Shown here: piece after piece, positions 8,639-17,037 of the stretch
How the letters are laid out: the number at the start of each line of letters is the position of its first letter
Position numbering within the stretch: the stretch's first letter is position 1
Origin: Vagococcus hydrophili
Lineage (GTDB): Bacteria > Bacillota > Bacilli > Lactobacillales > Vagococcaceae
Assembly (NCBI RefSeq): GCF_011304195.1
Contig: NZ_CP049887.1
Coordinates: 2,480,001-2,544,000, forward strand
Length of the DNA stretch: 64,000 bases
Direction: 5' to 3'
Notes under the pieces: generated by a model
Told to the model about the DNA's origin: nothing
The model's database searches: none
What the model saw: only the letters and a program-made list of their open reading frames with translations
Program-made: the position numbers and the translations under genes

Positions 8639-9381
8639 GCTCACCAATTTTAACTATTAAAGATGGCGTAAAAATAACGGATTCAGGCATGAAAATAATG
8701 GATTATCTGAATTTAGAAATTAACCAAGGTGATTTTATTACGATTTTAGGGGGAAACGGTGCTGGAAAATCAACCTTGTTTAATTCGATTAGTGGTAATC
8801 TACACTTAACTTCTGGTGAAATAAAAATAAATGATACGCTAATCACTCATATGTCAGAGGAAAAAAGAGCGAAGTATATCGGACGCGTTTTTCAAGACCC
8901 TAAAATGGGAACTGCCCCTCGAATGACTGTTTCTGAAAATCTTCTTATTGCGAGTTTAAGAGGTCAGAAACGTGGATTTTCATTAAGAAAGTTAGGAAAT
9001 AAAAAAGAGTTGTTCTATGAATTATGCCAAACAATAGGAAATGGCTTAGAAAATCACCTAGATACACCTGCTGGAAATCTTTCAGGGGGACAGAGGCAAG
9101 CTTTGAGCTTAATCATGTCAACCTTACAAAAGCCAACATTACTTTTATTAGACGAGCATACAGCCGCTCTAGATCCTAAAACGGCTAAACAACTGATGAC
9201 GTTAACTAGCCAAATTATTGAAGATAACGATCTGACTTGTTTAATGATAACTCACCGCATGGAAGATGCGCTTAGGTATGGGAATCGTCTTATCGTGTTA
9301 GAGCAAGGTAAGATTATTAAAGACTTTTCTAAAGCGGAAAAAGAAAAATTAACAATGCCAAATGTCTTATCTTTCTTTTAG
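8635..9381 (+). CDS. trpZ: ABC transporter ATP-binding protein, TrpZ-like
   Basis: A 248-residue ABC ATPase with Walker A GGNGAGKST, signature LSGGQRQ, Walker B LLLLDEHTAALDP and the ITHRM switch histidine. It is the last gene of the importer operon, with the start overlapping the permease stop. It energises uptake by the two upstream components. Confidence 0.9.
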   Translation: MSSPILTIKDGVKITDSGMKIMDYLNLEINQGDFITILGGNGAGKSTLFNSISGNLHLTSGEIKINDTLITHMSEEKRAKYIGRVFQDPKMGTAPRMTVSENLLIASLRGQKRGFSLRKLGNKKELFYELCQTIGNGLENHLDTPAGNLSGGQRQALSLIMSTLQKPTLLLLDEHTAALDPKTAKQLMTLTSQIIEDNDLTCLMITHRMEDALRYGNRLIVLEQGKIIKDFSKAEKEKLTMPNVLSFF

Positions 9382-9472
9382 TATATTTTTAATATGTCAA
9401 CCAAAATTCATTCTAAGGTCCAATAACATAGAAACCTTCCTTTGGCTATAATAGAGCGAAGGAGGGTTTTTT

Positions 9473-10069
9473 ATGTTAAGTCTAGCCTTAGCTTTTATCA
9501 TTTTAACAATATACAACTATAAACAACAAAAAACACTATTCAAAATCATGCATTATAAGGAAATTAATCATTATGTGATTGGGTATGGCATGATGCTTTA
9601 CCTGATGATTATGCTGAAAGAAATTATCGGTTTTCCTAGTCTATCCAATTGGCAACGAGTTTTAAACGTTCAGGGGAATATTTTTGATCCAAATATCAAT
9701 ATAATTCCTTTTGGTACAGGGATGCTTCATTCGGATTACTTGAATATTTTAATGTTTATACCTTTAGGATTTATTCTGCCACTAATGTGGAGCAAATATC
9801 GCTCATTTAAAGAAACATTAAAATATGCTTTTTTTCTATCTCTATTTATTGAACTAAGCCAACTATTTACAAGGTTTAGAGCAACAGACATTAATGATTT
9901 AATTACGAATACATTGGGAGCTGTGATTGGTTGGTTAATTTATCTAGCTCTATCTAAATTAATCTTGAAGAAAGTAACTCCGATACCTCTATTTCAATCA
10001 AGTAAGTTTTTTTCTTTTGAACCTAAAATGTATGTTTTAATAGCTGCTGTATGTAGCTTTTTAAGTTAG
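9473..10069 (+). CDS. VanZ-like family membrane protein
   Basis: A 198-residue membrane protein with about five helices carrying the VanZ-family signatures NIIPFG, NILMFIPLGFILP and a final helix pair around IELSQLF and DINDLITNTLGAVIGW. VanZ relatives confer low-level teicoplanin resistance in Tn1546, but chromosomal homologs are widespread and mostly of unknown role. A TATAAT at 9448-9453 and an AAGGAGGG ribosome binding site precede the ATG. A nine-base gap separates it from the following GNAT gene, so the two are probably co-transcribed. Confidence 0.8.
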   Translation: MLSLALAFIILTIYNYKQQKTLFKIMHYKEINHYVIGYGMMLYLMIMLKEIIGFPSLSNWQRVLNVQGNIFDPNINIIPFGTGMLHSDYLNILMFIPLGFILPLMWSKYRSFKETLKYAFFLSLFIELSQLFTRFRATDINDLITNTLGAVIGWLIYLALSKLILKKVTPIPLFQSSKFFSFEPKMYVLIAAVCSFLS

Positions 10070-10078
10070 GAGCCAAAC

Positions 10079-10612
10079 ATGACAATCAAGTTAGTTAGTA
10101 TAGATCAGGTAACAGACCAACAAATTTTAATGTTTAAAGAACCTTTTCTCAAAGAAAAAGAATTAATCCATGGCTCATCGGGTCTAACTACAGCCAAAGA
10201 TATAACTAAATGGCGTCGCCAAGTAATTAAAGATAAAGAGAATCCACCTACAAATCATGTTAAGGTGACTCAATTTGTCGTATTAAACGAGACGAATGAT
10301 TTAATTGGCATGGCAAGTTTTAATCACACGCTTTCTGCGTATCTTCAAATAGATGGTGGACATATTGCGTATTCAATCGGAATGAAATATCGGAGTAGGG
10401 GATATGCTAAACAAGTATTGATACAGGTACTAACCTATGTAAGAAAAGAAGGTTTAGCTAATAAAGTCCTGTTAACCTGTAATCAAAGAAATACTGCATC
10501 AAGATCAGTGATTATATCTTGTGGTGGACAACTAACAAAAGAAGTACAAATCAACCAACAATGCATTGAACATTATTGGATAGAGATAAAGAACAATTCT
10601 AATTTTAGTTAG
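10079..10612 (+). CDS. GNAT family N-acetyltransferase
   Basis: A 177-residue acetyltransferase of the COG3981 type. The acetyl-CoA binding region is visible as GGHIAYSIGMKYRSRGYAKQ, followed by the CNQRNTASRSVI segment typical of this subgroup. The substrate is unknown. It follows the VanZ-like gene closely and its stop lies inside a terminator hairpin. Confidence 0.8.
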   Translation: MTIKLVSIDQVTDQQILMFKEPFLKEKELIHGSSGLTTAKDITKWRRQVIKDKENPPTNHVKVTQFVVLNETNDLIGMASFNHTLSAYLQIDGGHIAYSIGMKYRSRGYAKQVLIQVLTYVRKEGLANKVLLTCNQRNTASRSVIISCGGQLTKEVQINQQCIEHYWIEIKNNSNFS

Positions 10613-10626
10613 AGTTGTTCTTTTTT
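10591..10626 (+). terminator. Rho-independent terminator after the GNAT gene
   Basis: A 12-bp stem (10591-10602 with 10609-10620) followed by six T. The left arm lies within the last codons of the acetyltransferase gene. Confidence 0.85.
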
Positions 10627-10658
10627 ATTGAAGATTAATAACTAACTCTTAAATAGCT

Positions 10659-10740
10659 ATTAACAGGTTAATTTTTGTAATAATTAACCTGTTAAATTGT
10701 TAATTATAGGTTAATTATTAGTTTTTTGTGGTATTATAGT
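10659..10740 (+). promoter_or_regulatory. Inverted-repeat operator and promoter of the CGNR gene
   Basis: A near-perfect inverted repeat, ATTAACAGGTTAAT (10659-10672) and ATTAACCTGTTAAA (10683-10696), is followed by a third related copy containing TATAGGTTAATTA and then an extended -10 element (TGGTATTAT, 10729-10737). The repeats are a likely operator, plausibly for the CGNR protein itself (autoregulation is inference). Confidence 0.45.
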
Positions 10741-10757
10741 AAAAAGAGGTGAAAATT

Positions 10758-11336
10758 ATGACAGAAATTTTTCCGAATATTACTAACAATATGGCTCTAA
10801 ATTTTTTAAATACTCGTCTGTTTAGAAATGGAAAAATGGTTGAGATTATCCAATCTGTTGAGTGTTTAAAAGCATGGTCTGAGGTACCTATGGATGATAA
10901 CGAATCATATAATACTCAACTTTCTATTTTTAATACATTCGTAGAAAATATGGATGAGCTCAAACCAATTATTAGTTTTAGATCGGAGCTCTATCACCTA
11001 CTTACTAGTTACTTAAGGAATGAACTAACTGAAAGTGATTTAAAGAATAGGATTGAAGAGGCAACCCTTAACAATCCCTTTTCATTGATTTTTGTAGATA
11101 AAAAGGTGATTTACGTTCCTGCCGTTAGTGGAATAGAAGGTATCCAATCATTAATTTATTTATCTCTTTCTGAACTTATCGAATCAGGAGATATCAATAA
11201 ACTGAGTCACTGTGCCAATGAAGGGTGCCCACTCTTATTTATTAATAAGAATGGTAGAAGAAAATGGTGTTCTATGAAAATATGTGGAAATCGGGCTAAA
11301 GTAGAACGATTTGAAAGTAAAAAAACGAATAGTTAG
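10758..11336 (+). CDS. CGNR zinc finger protein (putative transcription regulator)
   Basis: A 192-residue protein with a helical N-terminal domain (ABATE-like) and a C-terminal CGNR zinc finger: C..EGC, then GRRKWCS, then CGNRAK. Proteins of this layout are regarded as stress-related transcription regulators. ATG at 10758 is preferred to the GTG at 10749 because the AGAGGTG ribosome binding site overlaps that GTG. The upstream inverted repeats are candidates for its binding site. Confidence 0.75.
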   Translation: MTEIFPNITNNMALNFLNTRLFRNGKMVEIIQSVECLKAWSEVPMDDNESYNTQLSIFNTFVENMDELKPIISFRSELYHLLTSYLRNELTESDLKNRIEEATLNNPFSLIFVDKKVIYVPAVSGIEGIQSLIYLSLSELIESGDINKLSHCANEGCPLLFINKNGRRKWCSMKICGNRAKVERFESKKTNS

Positions 11337-11339
11337 CTA

Positions 11340-11397
11340 TTGACTGTGTGGTAACAACACCATTTATACTAATCTTCATAAAGGAAAGGTGATTAGT
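11340..11397 (+). promoter_or_regulatory. Candidate promoter and hairpin-looped RBS of the hydrolase gene
   Basis: TTGACT (11340-11345) lies 17 bases from TTTATA and 19 bases from TATACT (11365-11370), giving a plausible promoter. ACTAATC (11368-11374) and GATTAGT (11391-11397) can pair and would place the AAGGAAAGGT ribosome binding site in the loop. Confidence 0.35.
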
Positions 11398-11400
11398 TAA

Positions 11401-12402
11401 ATGAAAAAAATAATGATTAAATTATTGATTGCTCTTATCTCTTTAGGAGTAGTGTTAACCGGGATTTTATTGATAGGAAATAACTATCAGTTTAAAGAAG
11501 AGAAAGTAACCATAAAGACAGAAAAAAATAGTTTATCTTCAGTTATTGTGACGCCAAAAGAAGGAAATATAAAGGGAACTATCTTTTTTGTCCATGGTGA
11601 TGGCGCTCAAAACGCGACTCAAGATGGTGGTTATTACCCGATAATGGAACGGTTTGCTAAACAAGGATACGCTTCTGTTTCTTGGAATAAACAAGGTGTA
11701 GGCAAATCGAGTGGCAATTGGTTAGATCAATCGATGGATGATCGTGCTAATGAAGTGAGTGAAGTTATTGACTGGGTAAAAATAAATCGTCCAGAAATTG
11801 CTAATAAAATTGGATTATGGGGAGCTAGTCAAGCGGGTTGGGTAATACCTAAAGTTGATAATAAACGGAATGACATTGATTTTTCTATTTTACTAGCCCC
11901 TGGCGTTAATTGGTTAAGCCAAAGTGAGTATTATACGGCTAATCAAGCCAAAGATGCTGGAAAAACAGAGAAAGAGGTTCAACAAGAAGTCAAAAAATTT
12001 CGAAAAGATAGTGATTTAATTGTTGAAAAGAAAAATTATAAAGAGTATCTCAAATCTGGTGGAACAAGTGAAATGACAGAGGATAGATATCAATTTGTTA
12101 AAAGAAGTATGTCACTTGATGCCACGAATGATTTGAAGAACATGAGAAGTCGAGTTCATCTAATTTTAGGTGGAAAAGATAAAAATGTTAACTCAAAAAA
12201 TACTGAAATAGCATACCGAGAGAGTATCGATCCAGCTAATTTAACAGTTAAAACTATTAATGATGCAGAACATCGAATGGTAAATCCAGCAATTGTTGAT
12301 TCAGAGTTTCTAATGACAACTACAGCTATTTTTGTTCCTAAATATTACTTAGTGAGTGAAGCATTTTTGGATTACTCAGAAGAACTTGTTAAAGGTGAAT
12401 AG
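11401..12402 (+). CDS. Membrane-anchored alpha/beta hydrolase
   Basis: A 333-residue serine hydrolase with an N-terminal signal anchor (about 5-26) and the alpha/beta-hydrolase core. The oxyanion strand is FFVHGDGAQ, the nucleophile elbow is GASQAG, an Asp lies in LILGGKDKN and the catalytic His in DAEHRM. The domain should act outside the membrane; the substrate is unknown, with an acyl ester most likely. It ends just before a strong terminator and appears monocistronic. Confidence 0.8.
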   Translation: MKKIMIKLLIALISLGVVLTGILLIGNNYQFKEEKVTIKTEKNSLSSVIVTPKEGNIKGTIFFVHGDGAQNATQDGGYYPIMERFAKQGYASVSWNKQGVGKSSGNWLDQSMDDRANEVSEVIDWVKINRPEIANKIGLWGASQAGWVIPKVDNKRNDIDFSILLAPGVNWLSQSEYYTANQAKDAGKTEKEVQQEVKKFRKDSDLIVEKKNYKEYLKSGGTSEMTEDRYQFVKRSMSLDATNDLKNMRSRVHLILGGKDKNVNSKNTEIAYRESIDPANLTVKTINDAEHRMVNPAIVDSEFLMTTTAIFVPKYYLVSEAFLDYSEELVKGE

Positions 12403-12413
12403 CACTCTTCTTT

Positions 12414-12446
12414 AAGACTCATACAATTTTTGTATGAGTCTTTTTT
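12414..12446 (+). terminator. Rho-independent terminator after the hydrolase
   Basis: A 13-bp perfect stem (12414-12426 with 12430-12442, loop TTT) runs into a T tract. Confidence 0.9.
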
Positions 12447-12492
12447 ATACAGTTATGCTCTACATTTCAACTGTATAGTTGTACTATATAAT
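12447..12492 (+). promoter_or_regulatory. Putative PadR operator and promoter
   Basis: ATACAGTT (12447-12454) and AACTGTAT (12469-12476) form an inverted repeat. The second arm is also part of a short palindrome CAACTGTATAGTTG (12468-12481). A TATAAT (12487-12492) follows. The arrangement suits autorepression by the PadR protein encoded directly downstream. Confidence 0.5.
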
Positions 12493-12513
12493 TATAGACG
12501 AGGAGGCTAGTAT

Positions 12514-12831
12514 ATGAGTAGACCAAAATTACCTTTAACGGAAACGGTTTTTTACATATTAGTAGCTTTTAAAAAGCCAACATATGGTTACTTAGCTATT
12601 AAATCTATTGAAGATATGAGCGAAGGTAATGTAAGAATTGCTGCGGGCACAATGTATGGAGCCATTGATAATTTATTAAAACAAGAACTTATTGTGCAAG
12701 TTCCTTCAGAATATGACAGAAGAAAAATGTATCAAACGACTCAATTAGGGAATGAAATCTTGGAATTAGAGATTAAAAGAATGTCTCATTGTATATCTGT
12801 TTGGAATAAATTTTTAGTAGAGGAGTGCTGA
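12514..12831 (+). CDS. PadR family transcriptional regulator
   Basis: A 105-residue winged-helix protein with the PadR core: ETVFYILVAF, PTYGYLAIKSIE, GTMYGAIDNLL and the wing SEYDRRKMYQTT. PadR proteins are usually repressors that sense small molecules or membrane stress. The gene is followed after five bases by a DUF2812 gene, a very common pairing in Bacillota in which the membrane DUF2812 protein is co-transcribed with its regulator. Confidence 0.9.
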   Translation: MSRPKLPLTETVFYILVAFKKPTYGYLAIKSIEDMSEGNVRIAAGTMYGAIDNLLKQELIVQVPSEYDRRKMYQTTQLGNEILELEIKRMSHCISVWNKFLVEEC

Positions 12832-12836
12832 CTGAT

Positions 12837-13468
12837 ATGAAAAAGAGTAAAAGTAAATGTAGATATTTTTCAACAATAGATAAAGAAGAAACATGGCTAA
12901 ATAAAATGATCTTAAATGGATGGAGTCTTATTGAGGCACCGGGTTTTGGTCAATATAAATTTATTCCAAATGATGCGCTGATTTAGTTATTCGTATGGAT
13001 GTTAGAGAGTTTAAAAATAAATCTGAGCGAACGGAATATATTCAATTTGTTAGTGACTTTGGTTGGGAGTATATAGAATCAAGAGAACAAAGTCATAAAT
13101 TATATTTTTTGGGTCAATTAAGTGAAAATAGTGAGTTGTTTTCTGATGATCAATCTAAATATGATCGAGAAGTAAGATCTAAGAAAAAACTTGATGTGAC
13201 TAACCTACTAATTTTAATTTTTTATGTACTATTCTTCTTTAATGAAAAAGATAAATCTATCCTGTTTAATCTAAAAAACGCCTTTTTAACACCTCATTTA
13301 TTTGAAAAGACAGGAGATGGTTTTATACAAGCTTTCTTGTTTGAATTACCTTTTGCAATTTTACGGATTATAATTGCTTTTGGTCCTTTTATTTTATTAA
13401 TGTACTTAATCTATCAATCATATTTAGTTCGACAATCTATTAAAAAATATGAAAAAAGAATTATATAA
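12837..13468 (+). pseudogene. DUF2812 family membrane protein, frameshifted
   Basis: Reading from the ATG at 12837 (AGGAG upstream) gives a DUF2812 N-terminus (KCRYFSTIDKEETWLNKM, FGQYKFIPNDA) that stops at 12984-12986. The rest of the domain (LVIRMDVREFKNKSERTEY, GWEYIES) continues in another frame from about 12980 and ends at 13468 after two membrane helices. Restoring one base near 12978-12980 joins the two parts. The downstream piece has an ATG at 12995 but no ribosome binding site, so an independent gene is unlikely. Either a sequencing error or a recent mutation explains it. Confidence 0.7.
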
Positions 13469-13529
13469 AAATATACACGAATGGAGATAGTTCTTTTAAT
13501 TAATAAATTATCTCCATTCGTGTATATTT
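13469..13529. terminator. Bidirectional terminator, 21-bp perfect inverted repeat
   Basis: Arms 13469-13489 and 13509-13529 are perfect reverse complements with a 19-base AT-rich loop. The right arm is the coding sequence for the last residues of the minus-strand monooxygenase gene (13500-13787). It separates the converging DUF2812 and monooxygenase genes. Confidence 0.8.
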
Positions 13530-13787
13530 CGCTTTTTCACTAATATGCTGATCAATTAAAGGAACTAAGCGCTTAAAATGTTCAGTCTTAGTGTGAAATG
13601 TAAGGGCATCTTCATTTACCCAGCGCTCTAAGAAAATAAAATGCCCTTCATTTTTCAAATCCTTGGTTAATTCATAAGAAATACAACCGGGTTCTTGACG
13701 AGTTTTCTCAACTAATTCTTCATAGTAGGGAAGAACTGTTGAAATTTTTTCAACTTTAATAAAGTCTTCAGCAATCAGTAGTAACAT
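13500..13787 (-). CDS. Antibiotic biosynthesis monooxygenase (ABM) domain protein
   Basis: A 95-residue dimeric alpha/beta-barrel type protein with ABM-domain landmarks: the EPGCISYELTKD strand, FIFLERWVNEDAL and the FHTKTEHFK helix. Homologs such as YgiN act as quinol monooxygenases, while others are heme-degrading or of unknown role. ATG at 13787 is chosen over an upstream in-frame start because AAGGTGGAG sits just before it and the extra N-terminal stretch is not family-like. Confidence 0.8.
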   Translation of the reverse strand: MLLLIAEDFIKVEKISTVLPYYEELVEKTRQEPGCISYELTKDLKNEGHFIFLERWVNEDALTFHTKTEHFKRLVPLIDQHISEKAKYTRMEIIY

Positions 13788-13829
13788 TCTTATCTCCACC
13801 TTTATCATTTTTTTATTCAGAATAGTAGA

Positions 13830-13867
13830 AGAAGAGCAAGCTAAGAGAATTCTCAACTTGCTCTTCT
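13830..13867 (-). terminator. Hairpin after the gene at 13881
   Basis: An 11-bp perfect stem (13830-13840 with 13857-13867) follows the stop of the minus-strand gene. The T-run on the minus strand is poor, so termination efficiency is doubtful. Confidence 0.45.
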
Positions 13868-13880
13868 AATTTTTAACATT

Positions 13881-14627
13881 TTACCATTCTTTACCAAAGC
13901 TATTTTTATAATCTGCTTTAGAAGTTTCACTTAATTCAATGCCACATTCTTTATAAATAGATTCCCAATCAGGTAATCGTGTATCCTTAAAGCCTTTTTC
14001 TGTAAGAACATAGCTTTCTGGTTTTAAAACCCAAACAATTGCTTGTTTCTCAACTAGATCCTTAACGGCTTCAAAAATAGTAGCATTATCGGCAGCATCT
14101 TCACTTAATGTTTTGATTAAATCAGTTACATCCGTAGTGAACATTTTACCAGTATACGCATGTTCCCAATGAATCATCACGTTTGAATTAACTGTTTTAT
14201 CATCTTTACTTAAAGCTTTATTTAACTTAGCGACATCTTGATCGTTTAAGTTTTCAGCAACAGAAAGGAAGGCAGGGTCCTCGATTTTTTCTACGATTTC
14301 ATCCATACCAAATTTTAGACTGTAGTTATAGTTTCTTAAGTCTGCTACACCTAAATTTTTAGCAAAGTCAGCAGCGCCTTTAGATACAAAAAGATTAAAG
14401 GGAAGAGTATTTCTCCATGAAGCTGTCATCACAGTGATAGTTTCAGTAATCAACATTGATTTCACATCAATGATTTCTTGATTTGTTTCATTTTTGATAT
14501 CAGTCGTTAATTGTACGGCTGTTTTTACTAAATCAGCAAAGTATGAAGTTCTGCCAGCAATTAAAATATCTTTATTGTTTCTAATTGTTTCTAAAGTGAT
14601 TTCTTTATTTTGGATAATGTTGTTCAA
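13881..14627 (-). CDS. Hypothetical protein, 248 residues
   Basis: Not recognised. A soluble, mainly helical, acidic protein without signal peptide, membrane helix or cysteine cluster. Notable segments are MTASWRNTLPFNLFVSKGAAD, MIHWEHAYTGKMF and a C-terminal part with winged-helix-like spacing (KQAIVWVLKPESYVLTEKG). The start is a TTG with AGGAG nine bases upstream; no ATG lies nearby. It stands alone between two small gene groups. About 215 bases of AT-rich DNA upstream show no clear element. Confidence 0.7.
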   Translation of the reverse strand: MNNIIQNKEITLETIRNNKDILIAGRTSYFADLVKTAVQLTTDIKNETNQEIIDVKSMLITETITVMTASWRNTLPFNLFVSKGAADFAKNLGVADLRNYNYSLKFGMDEIVEKIEDPAFLSVAENLNDQDVAKLNKALSKDDKTVNSNVMIHWEHAYTGKMFTTDVTDLIKTLSEDAADNATIFEAVKDLVEKQAIVWVLKPESYVLTEKGFKDTRLPDWESIYKECGIELSETSKADYKNSFGKEW

Positions 14628-14842
14628 ATGGTTCAGCTCCTAAATATAATTTTAACTAGGTTAGTATATCATTAAATGAGTCCGATGAGTTTATAATTAT
14701 TGAAACTCTCATAAATAATCATAAAAGTAAGCTTCAAGTTAGAAGGGAATGCAAGTATTTAATATTTTTATCTTTGGTTTACATAATATATATTAAACCA
14801 AGTTGGATTTAGAAGTCGAAATGTAGGTGTTTCTGATTATTT

Positions 14843-15367
14843 TTAAGCATTCAATATAAATTCTTTATCTGTTTGCGTCTGTGACGTTTCATTTTCTGTA
14901 AAGTTTAACTTTTTAAGCAGCTGGATACTTGGTTGGTTATCTTTATTTACGTGAGCAACAATTTTCGTTATAGATAAGTTCAACCATAATAAGTTAATTA
15001 ATTTTTTTAAGGTTTTATAAGTAATTCCTTGACGCCAAAATTGACGATTCATTGTGTAACCAATTTTACAAAAAGTACCATTTTCAGCTAAAGAAACACT
15101 GATGATTCCAATAATTTTATTAGTTTCATTAAGTTGTATACCGTATTTACCTAATGGGCTGCTTAAATGCCACTTAACAAGCATTATCAAGCTTTCATCA
15201 ATCGTTTTATGAGCTGGATAGTTGTATTTAAGAGCTTCTTTATCTGATGTTATGTCGTGATAATCGAGTAGATCTTCTAAGGTTAGCGGTCTTAGAGTGT
15301 ACTTTTTTAGATTAATGACGTTTAATTTTGCTAGTTGGATTTGATTTAGGTCGTATAGATTAGCCAT
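14843..15367 (-). CDS. GNAT family N-acetyltransferase (RimJ/RimL-like)
   Basis: A 174-residue acetyltransferase of the Acetyltransf_3 type: YTLRPLTLEDLLDYHDI at the N-terminus, IGIISVSL, KIGYTMNRQFWRQGITY as the acetyl-CoA region, and VNKDNQPSIQLLKKLNF. The substrate is unknown. AAAGGATAC precedes the ATG. It is the distal gene of a minus-strand run starting at 17010 or further upstream. Confidence 0.8.
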   Translation of the reverse strand: MANLYDLNQIQLAKLNVINLKKYTLRPLTLEDLLDYHDITSDKEALKYNYPAHKTIDESLIMLVKWHLSSPLGKYGIQLNETNKIIGIISVSLAENGTFCKIGYTMNRQFWRQGITYKTLKKLINLLWLNLSITKIVAHVNKDNQPSIQLLKKLNFTENETSQTQTDKEFILNA

Positions 15368-15381
15368 AAGTATCCTTCTTT

Positions 15382-15867
15382 CTAAAAAGTTCGTTCTAAT
15401 TCAATTTCTACGGTACTGGTTGGTGAGTTTTCATCGGAAGCTTCTACATAAACTATTTTGTTGAAACCGATTTCAGTCCAAAATTTTAATCCAAGATAAT
15501 TAGAACCAGAAACGAGTAATTGACAGGTATTTATTCCTTTTTGACGGTATAAATTGTCTAATAATTCGATAGTTGATCGCCCAATATTTTGTCTTTTTAA
15601 ACTATCTTTTACATAGAAATGAAGAACATAATAAAATTCAGTACTTTCTTCAAGTATCCATGTATAACCAGCTATTTCATTGTTAAAAAAGATAGTAAAA
15701 CAAGTGATATTTACGCTGGCAGGTAGATTTCCAATTTGTTCTCTGATATCTTCTAATGGTTTTAAAGGTTCTCGACCTTCAACTTTAAGGAAATACGGAA
15801 TAGATTCTTCAAAAATTTGATTTAAACTTTCTTGATGATTATCTGTGCTTTTGGTTATTTTTATCAT
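15382..15867 (-). CDS. GNAT family N-acetyltransferase
   Basis: A 161-residue acetyltransferase with FYVLHFYVKDSLKRQNIGRS (acetyl-CoA binding) and the terminal GLKFWTEIGFNKIVY segment. The ATG at 15867 is chosen because GAAGGAGAA lies seven bases upstream; the longer in-frame GTG at 15885 is part of that ribosome binding site. It lies between the nitrilase-like and the second GNAT gene with short spacers, suggesting one transcript. Confidence 0.8.
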   Translation of the reverse strand: MIKITKSTDNHQESLNQIFEESIPYFLKVEGREPLKPLEDIREQIGNLPASVNITCFTIFFNNEIAGYTWILEESTEFYYVLHFYVKDSLKRQNIGRSTIELLDNLYRQKGINTCQLLVSGSNYLGLKFWTEIGFNKIVYVEASDENSPTSTVEIELERTF

Positions 15868-15886
15868 AAGTGGATTCTCCTTCACT

Positions 15887-16543
15887 CTAAAAACTATGGA
15901 TTAATCTAACTGAATTATTGTCAGTAATCTCTATAATTTGAGTCTTTAATTGATTTTTAAGAACATAAACAGGGACACCGTTACTATCAATACAGTAAGA
16001 AATTGGGATAGACACTCCACAATTTTTATAAGAGCCATCAGAATGACTTGCTCCAATGACAATAGTATTGAATTTCTTTGCTATTTTAATCGCTTCGTTA
16101 AGCCAAAGGTCAAACTGCTCTTCACTGAACATCCCGACTCCTATTGGTTGTAGTATAAAATCGTAATGAATAAGTGGTAAATCACGCATACCTTTAAGAA
16201 TCTCCATACATAAGAGAAATCCAACGTTTTTTTGATGGTCAGAATCAATGAAAAATAGAGGATTTAAAAGTTTTTCCTCATCACGTGAAGCTGTTTTTTT
16301 CCTGTTGTAAAGAATATTTCCGAAATCGTCAATAACTATTGCTACATCACCATTCTGACGTAGAGAGCTAATGATATAAGTATGATATTTTTTAGCAAGC
16401 AGCTTAGCTTTATTCAAGCTATCAATGTCGTTTAGGTAACCTTCAGGAAACAACATATAGTCAACGTCAGGACAGTCAATTAGTAGTTTCTCAAGTGTTT
16501 CTAAATTATTTTCATGTTTTGCTTGGCAGATTAGTAATTTCAA
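15887..16543 (-). CDS. Carbon-nitrogen hydrolase (nitrilase superfamily)
   Basis: A 218-residue protein with the Glu-Lys-Cys triad of the superfamily: E34 in FPEGY, a Lys in NRKKTAS (82 or 83) and C112 in LLCMEIL. It is shorter than typical nitrilases or amidases (about 260-300 residues), lacking part of the C-terminal strands. The substrate is probably an amide or nitrile but is undetermined. Translation starts at a TTG two bases after the HIT gene stop, with only a weak ribosome binding site, so translational coupling is likely. Confidence 0.75.
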   Translation of the reverse strand: MKLLICQAKHENNLETLEKLLIDCPDVDYMLFPEGYLNDIDSLNKAKLLAKKYHTYIISSLRQNGDVAIVIDDFGNILYNRKKTASRDEEKLLNPLFFIDSDHQKNVGFLLCMEILKGMRDLPLIHYDFILQPIGVGMFSEEQFDLWLNEAIKIAKKFNTIVIGASHSDGSYKNCGVSIPISYCIDSNGVPVYVLKNQLKTQIIEITDNNSVRLIHSF

Positions 16544-16545
16544 TA

Positions 16546-17010
16546 TTAATCACTCAATTCATCATAATTTTGTTCCAAATATGCAAGAATATTTTTTCTT
16601 ATTTCATCATGTTTACTAGGTTGATAAGCTGTTTCTGGATTGCTCCAATTAGAGGAATCATAAAGCCAAACAGGCATTTTGCGACGTTGTTCATCTTCCC
16701 ATTGATAACGCGGAAAGATGTGAGCATGGAGGTAATTATCTGTATTTCCTAGAATGTCATAGTTGATTCGTAAAGGTTTTAGAACCTCAATTAATGCGTC
16801 ACCAATAATCGACATATCAAGAAGAAAAAGAGAACGTTCCTGTAAAGATAAGTCATTTAGAGAATGTATTTCTTTTTTCGGAAGTAACACGCAGTAACCT
16901 GGTAAAAATTGCACATCACCAAATACTAAAAAACCACCTTTTAACTCTTTAATAAGCATGGGATTTGTTCCGTTTTGAGCTGATTTAATTCGATTTTCAT
17001 ACCATTTCAT
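16546..17010 (-). CDS. HIT family protein
   Basis: A 154-residue histidine-triad protein. The motif reads HAHIFPRY (H95, H97); the third His position of the usual HxHxH is Phe, but the nucleophilic middle His is kept. FLPGYCVLLPKKEIHSL is the usual HIT core strand and helix. Such proteins hydrolyse dinucleoside polyphosphates or AMP conjugates; the target here is unknown. The unusual YQWEDEQRRKMPVWLYD C-terminal region suggests a specialised subgroup. AGAGGT precedes the ATG. Confidence 0.85.
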   Translation of the reverse strand: MKWYENRIKSAQNGTNPMLIKELKGGFLVFGDVQFLPGYCVLLPKKEIHSLNDLSLQERSLFLLDMSIIGDALIEVLKPLRINYDILGNTDNYLHAHIFPRYQWEDEQRRKMPVWLYDSSNWSNPETAYQPSKHDEIRKNILAYLEQNYDELSD

Positions 17011-17037
17011 TTAATAACCTCTTTCTATTAATTTAAA

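Noticed and set aside
9473-10069. VanZ-like gene as evidence of glycopeptide resistance
   Set aside because: There are no vanHAX genes nearby and chromosomal VanZ-like proteins are common without resistance.
16546-17010. HIT protein as inactive because the third His is replaced
   Set aside because: The middle His that acts as nucleophile is present, and several HIT branches lack one outer His.
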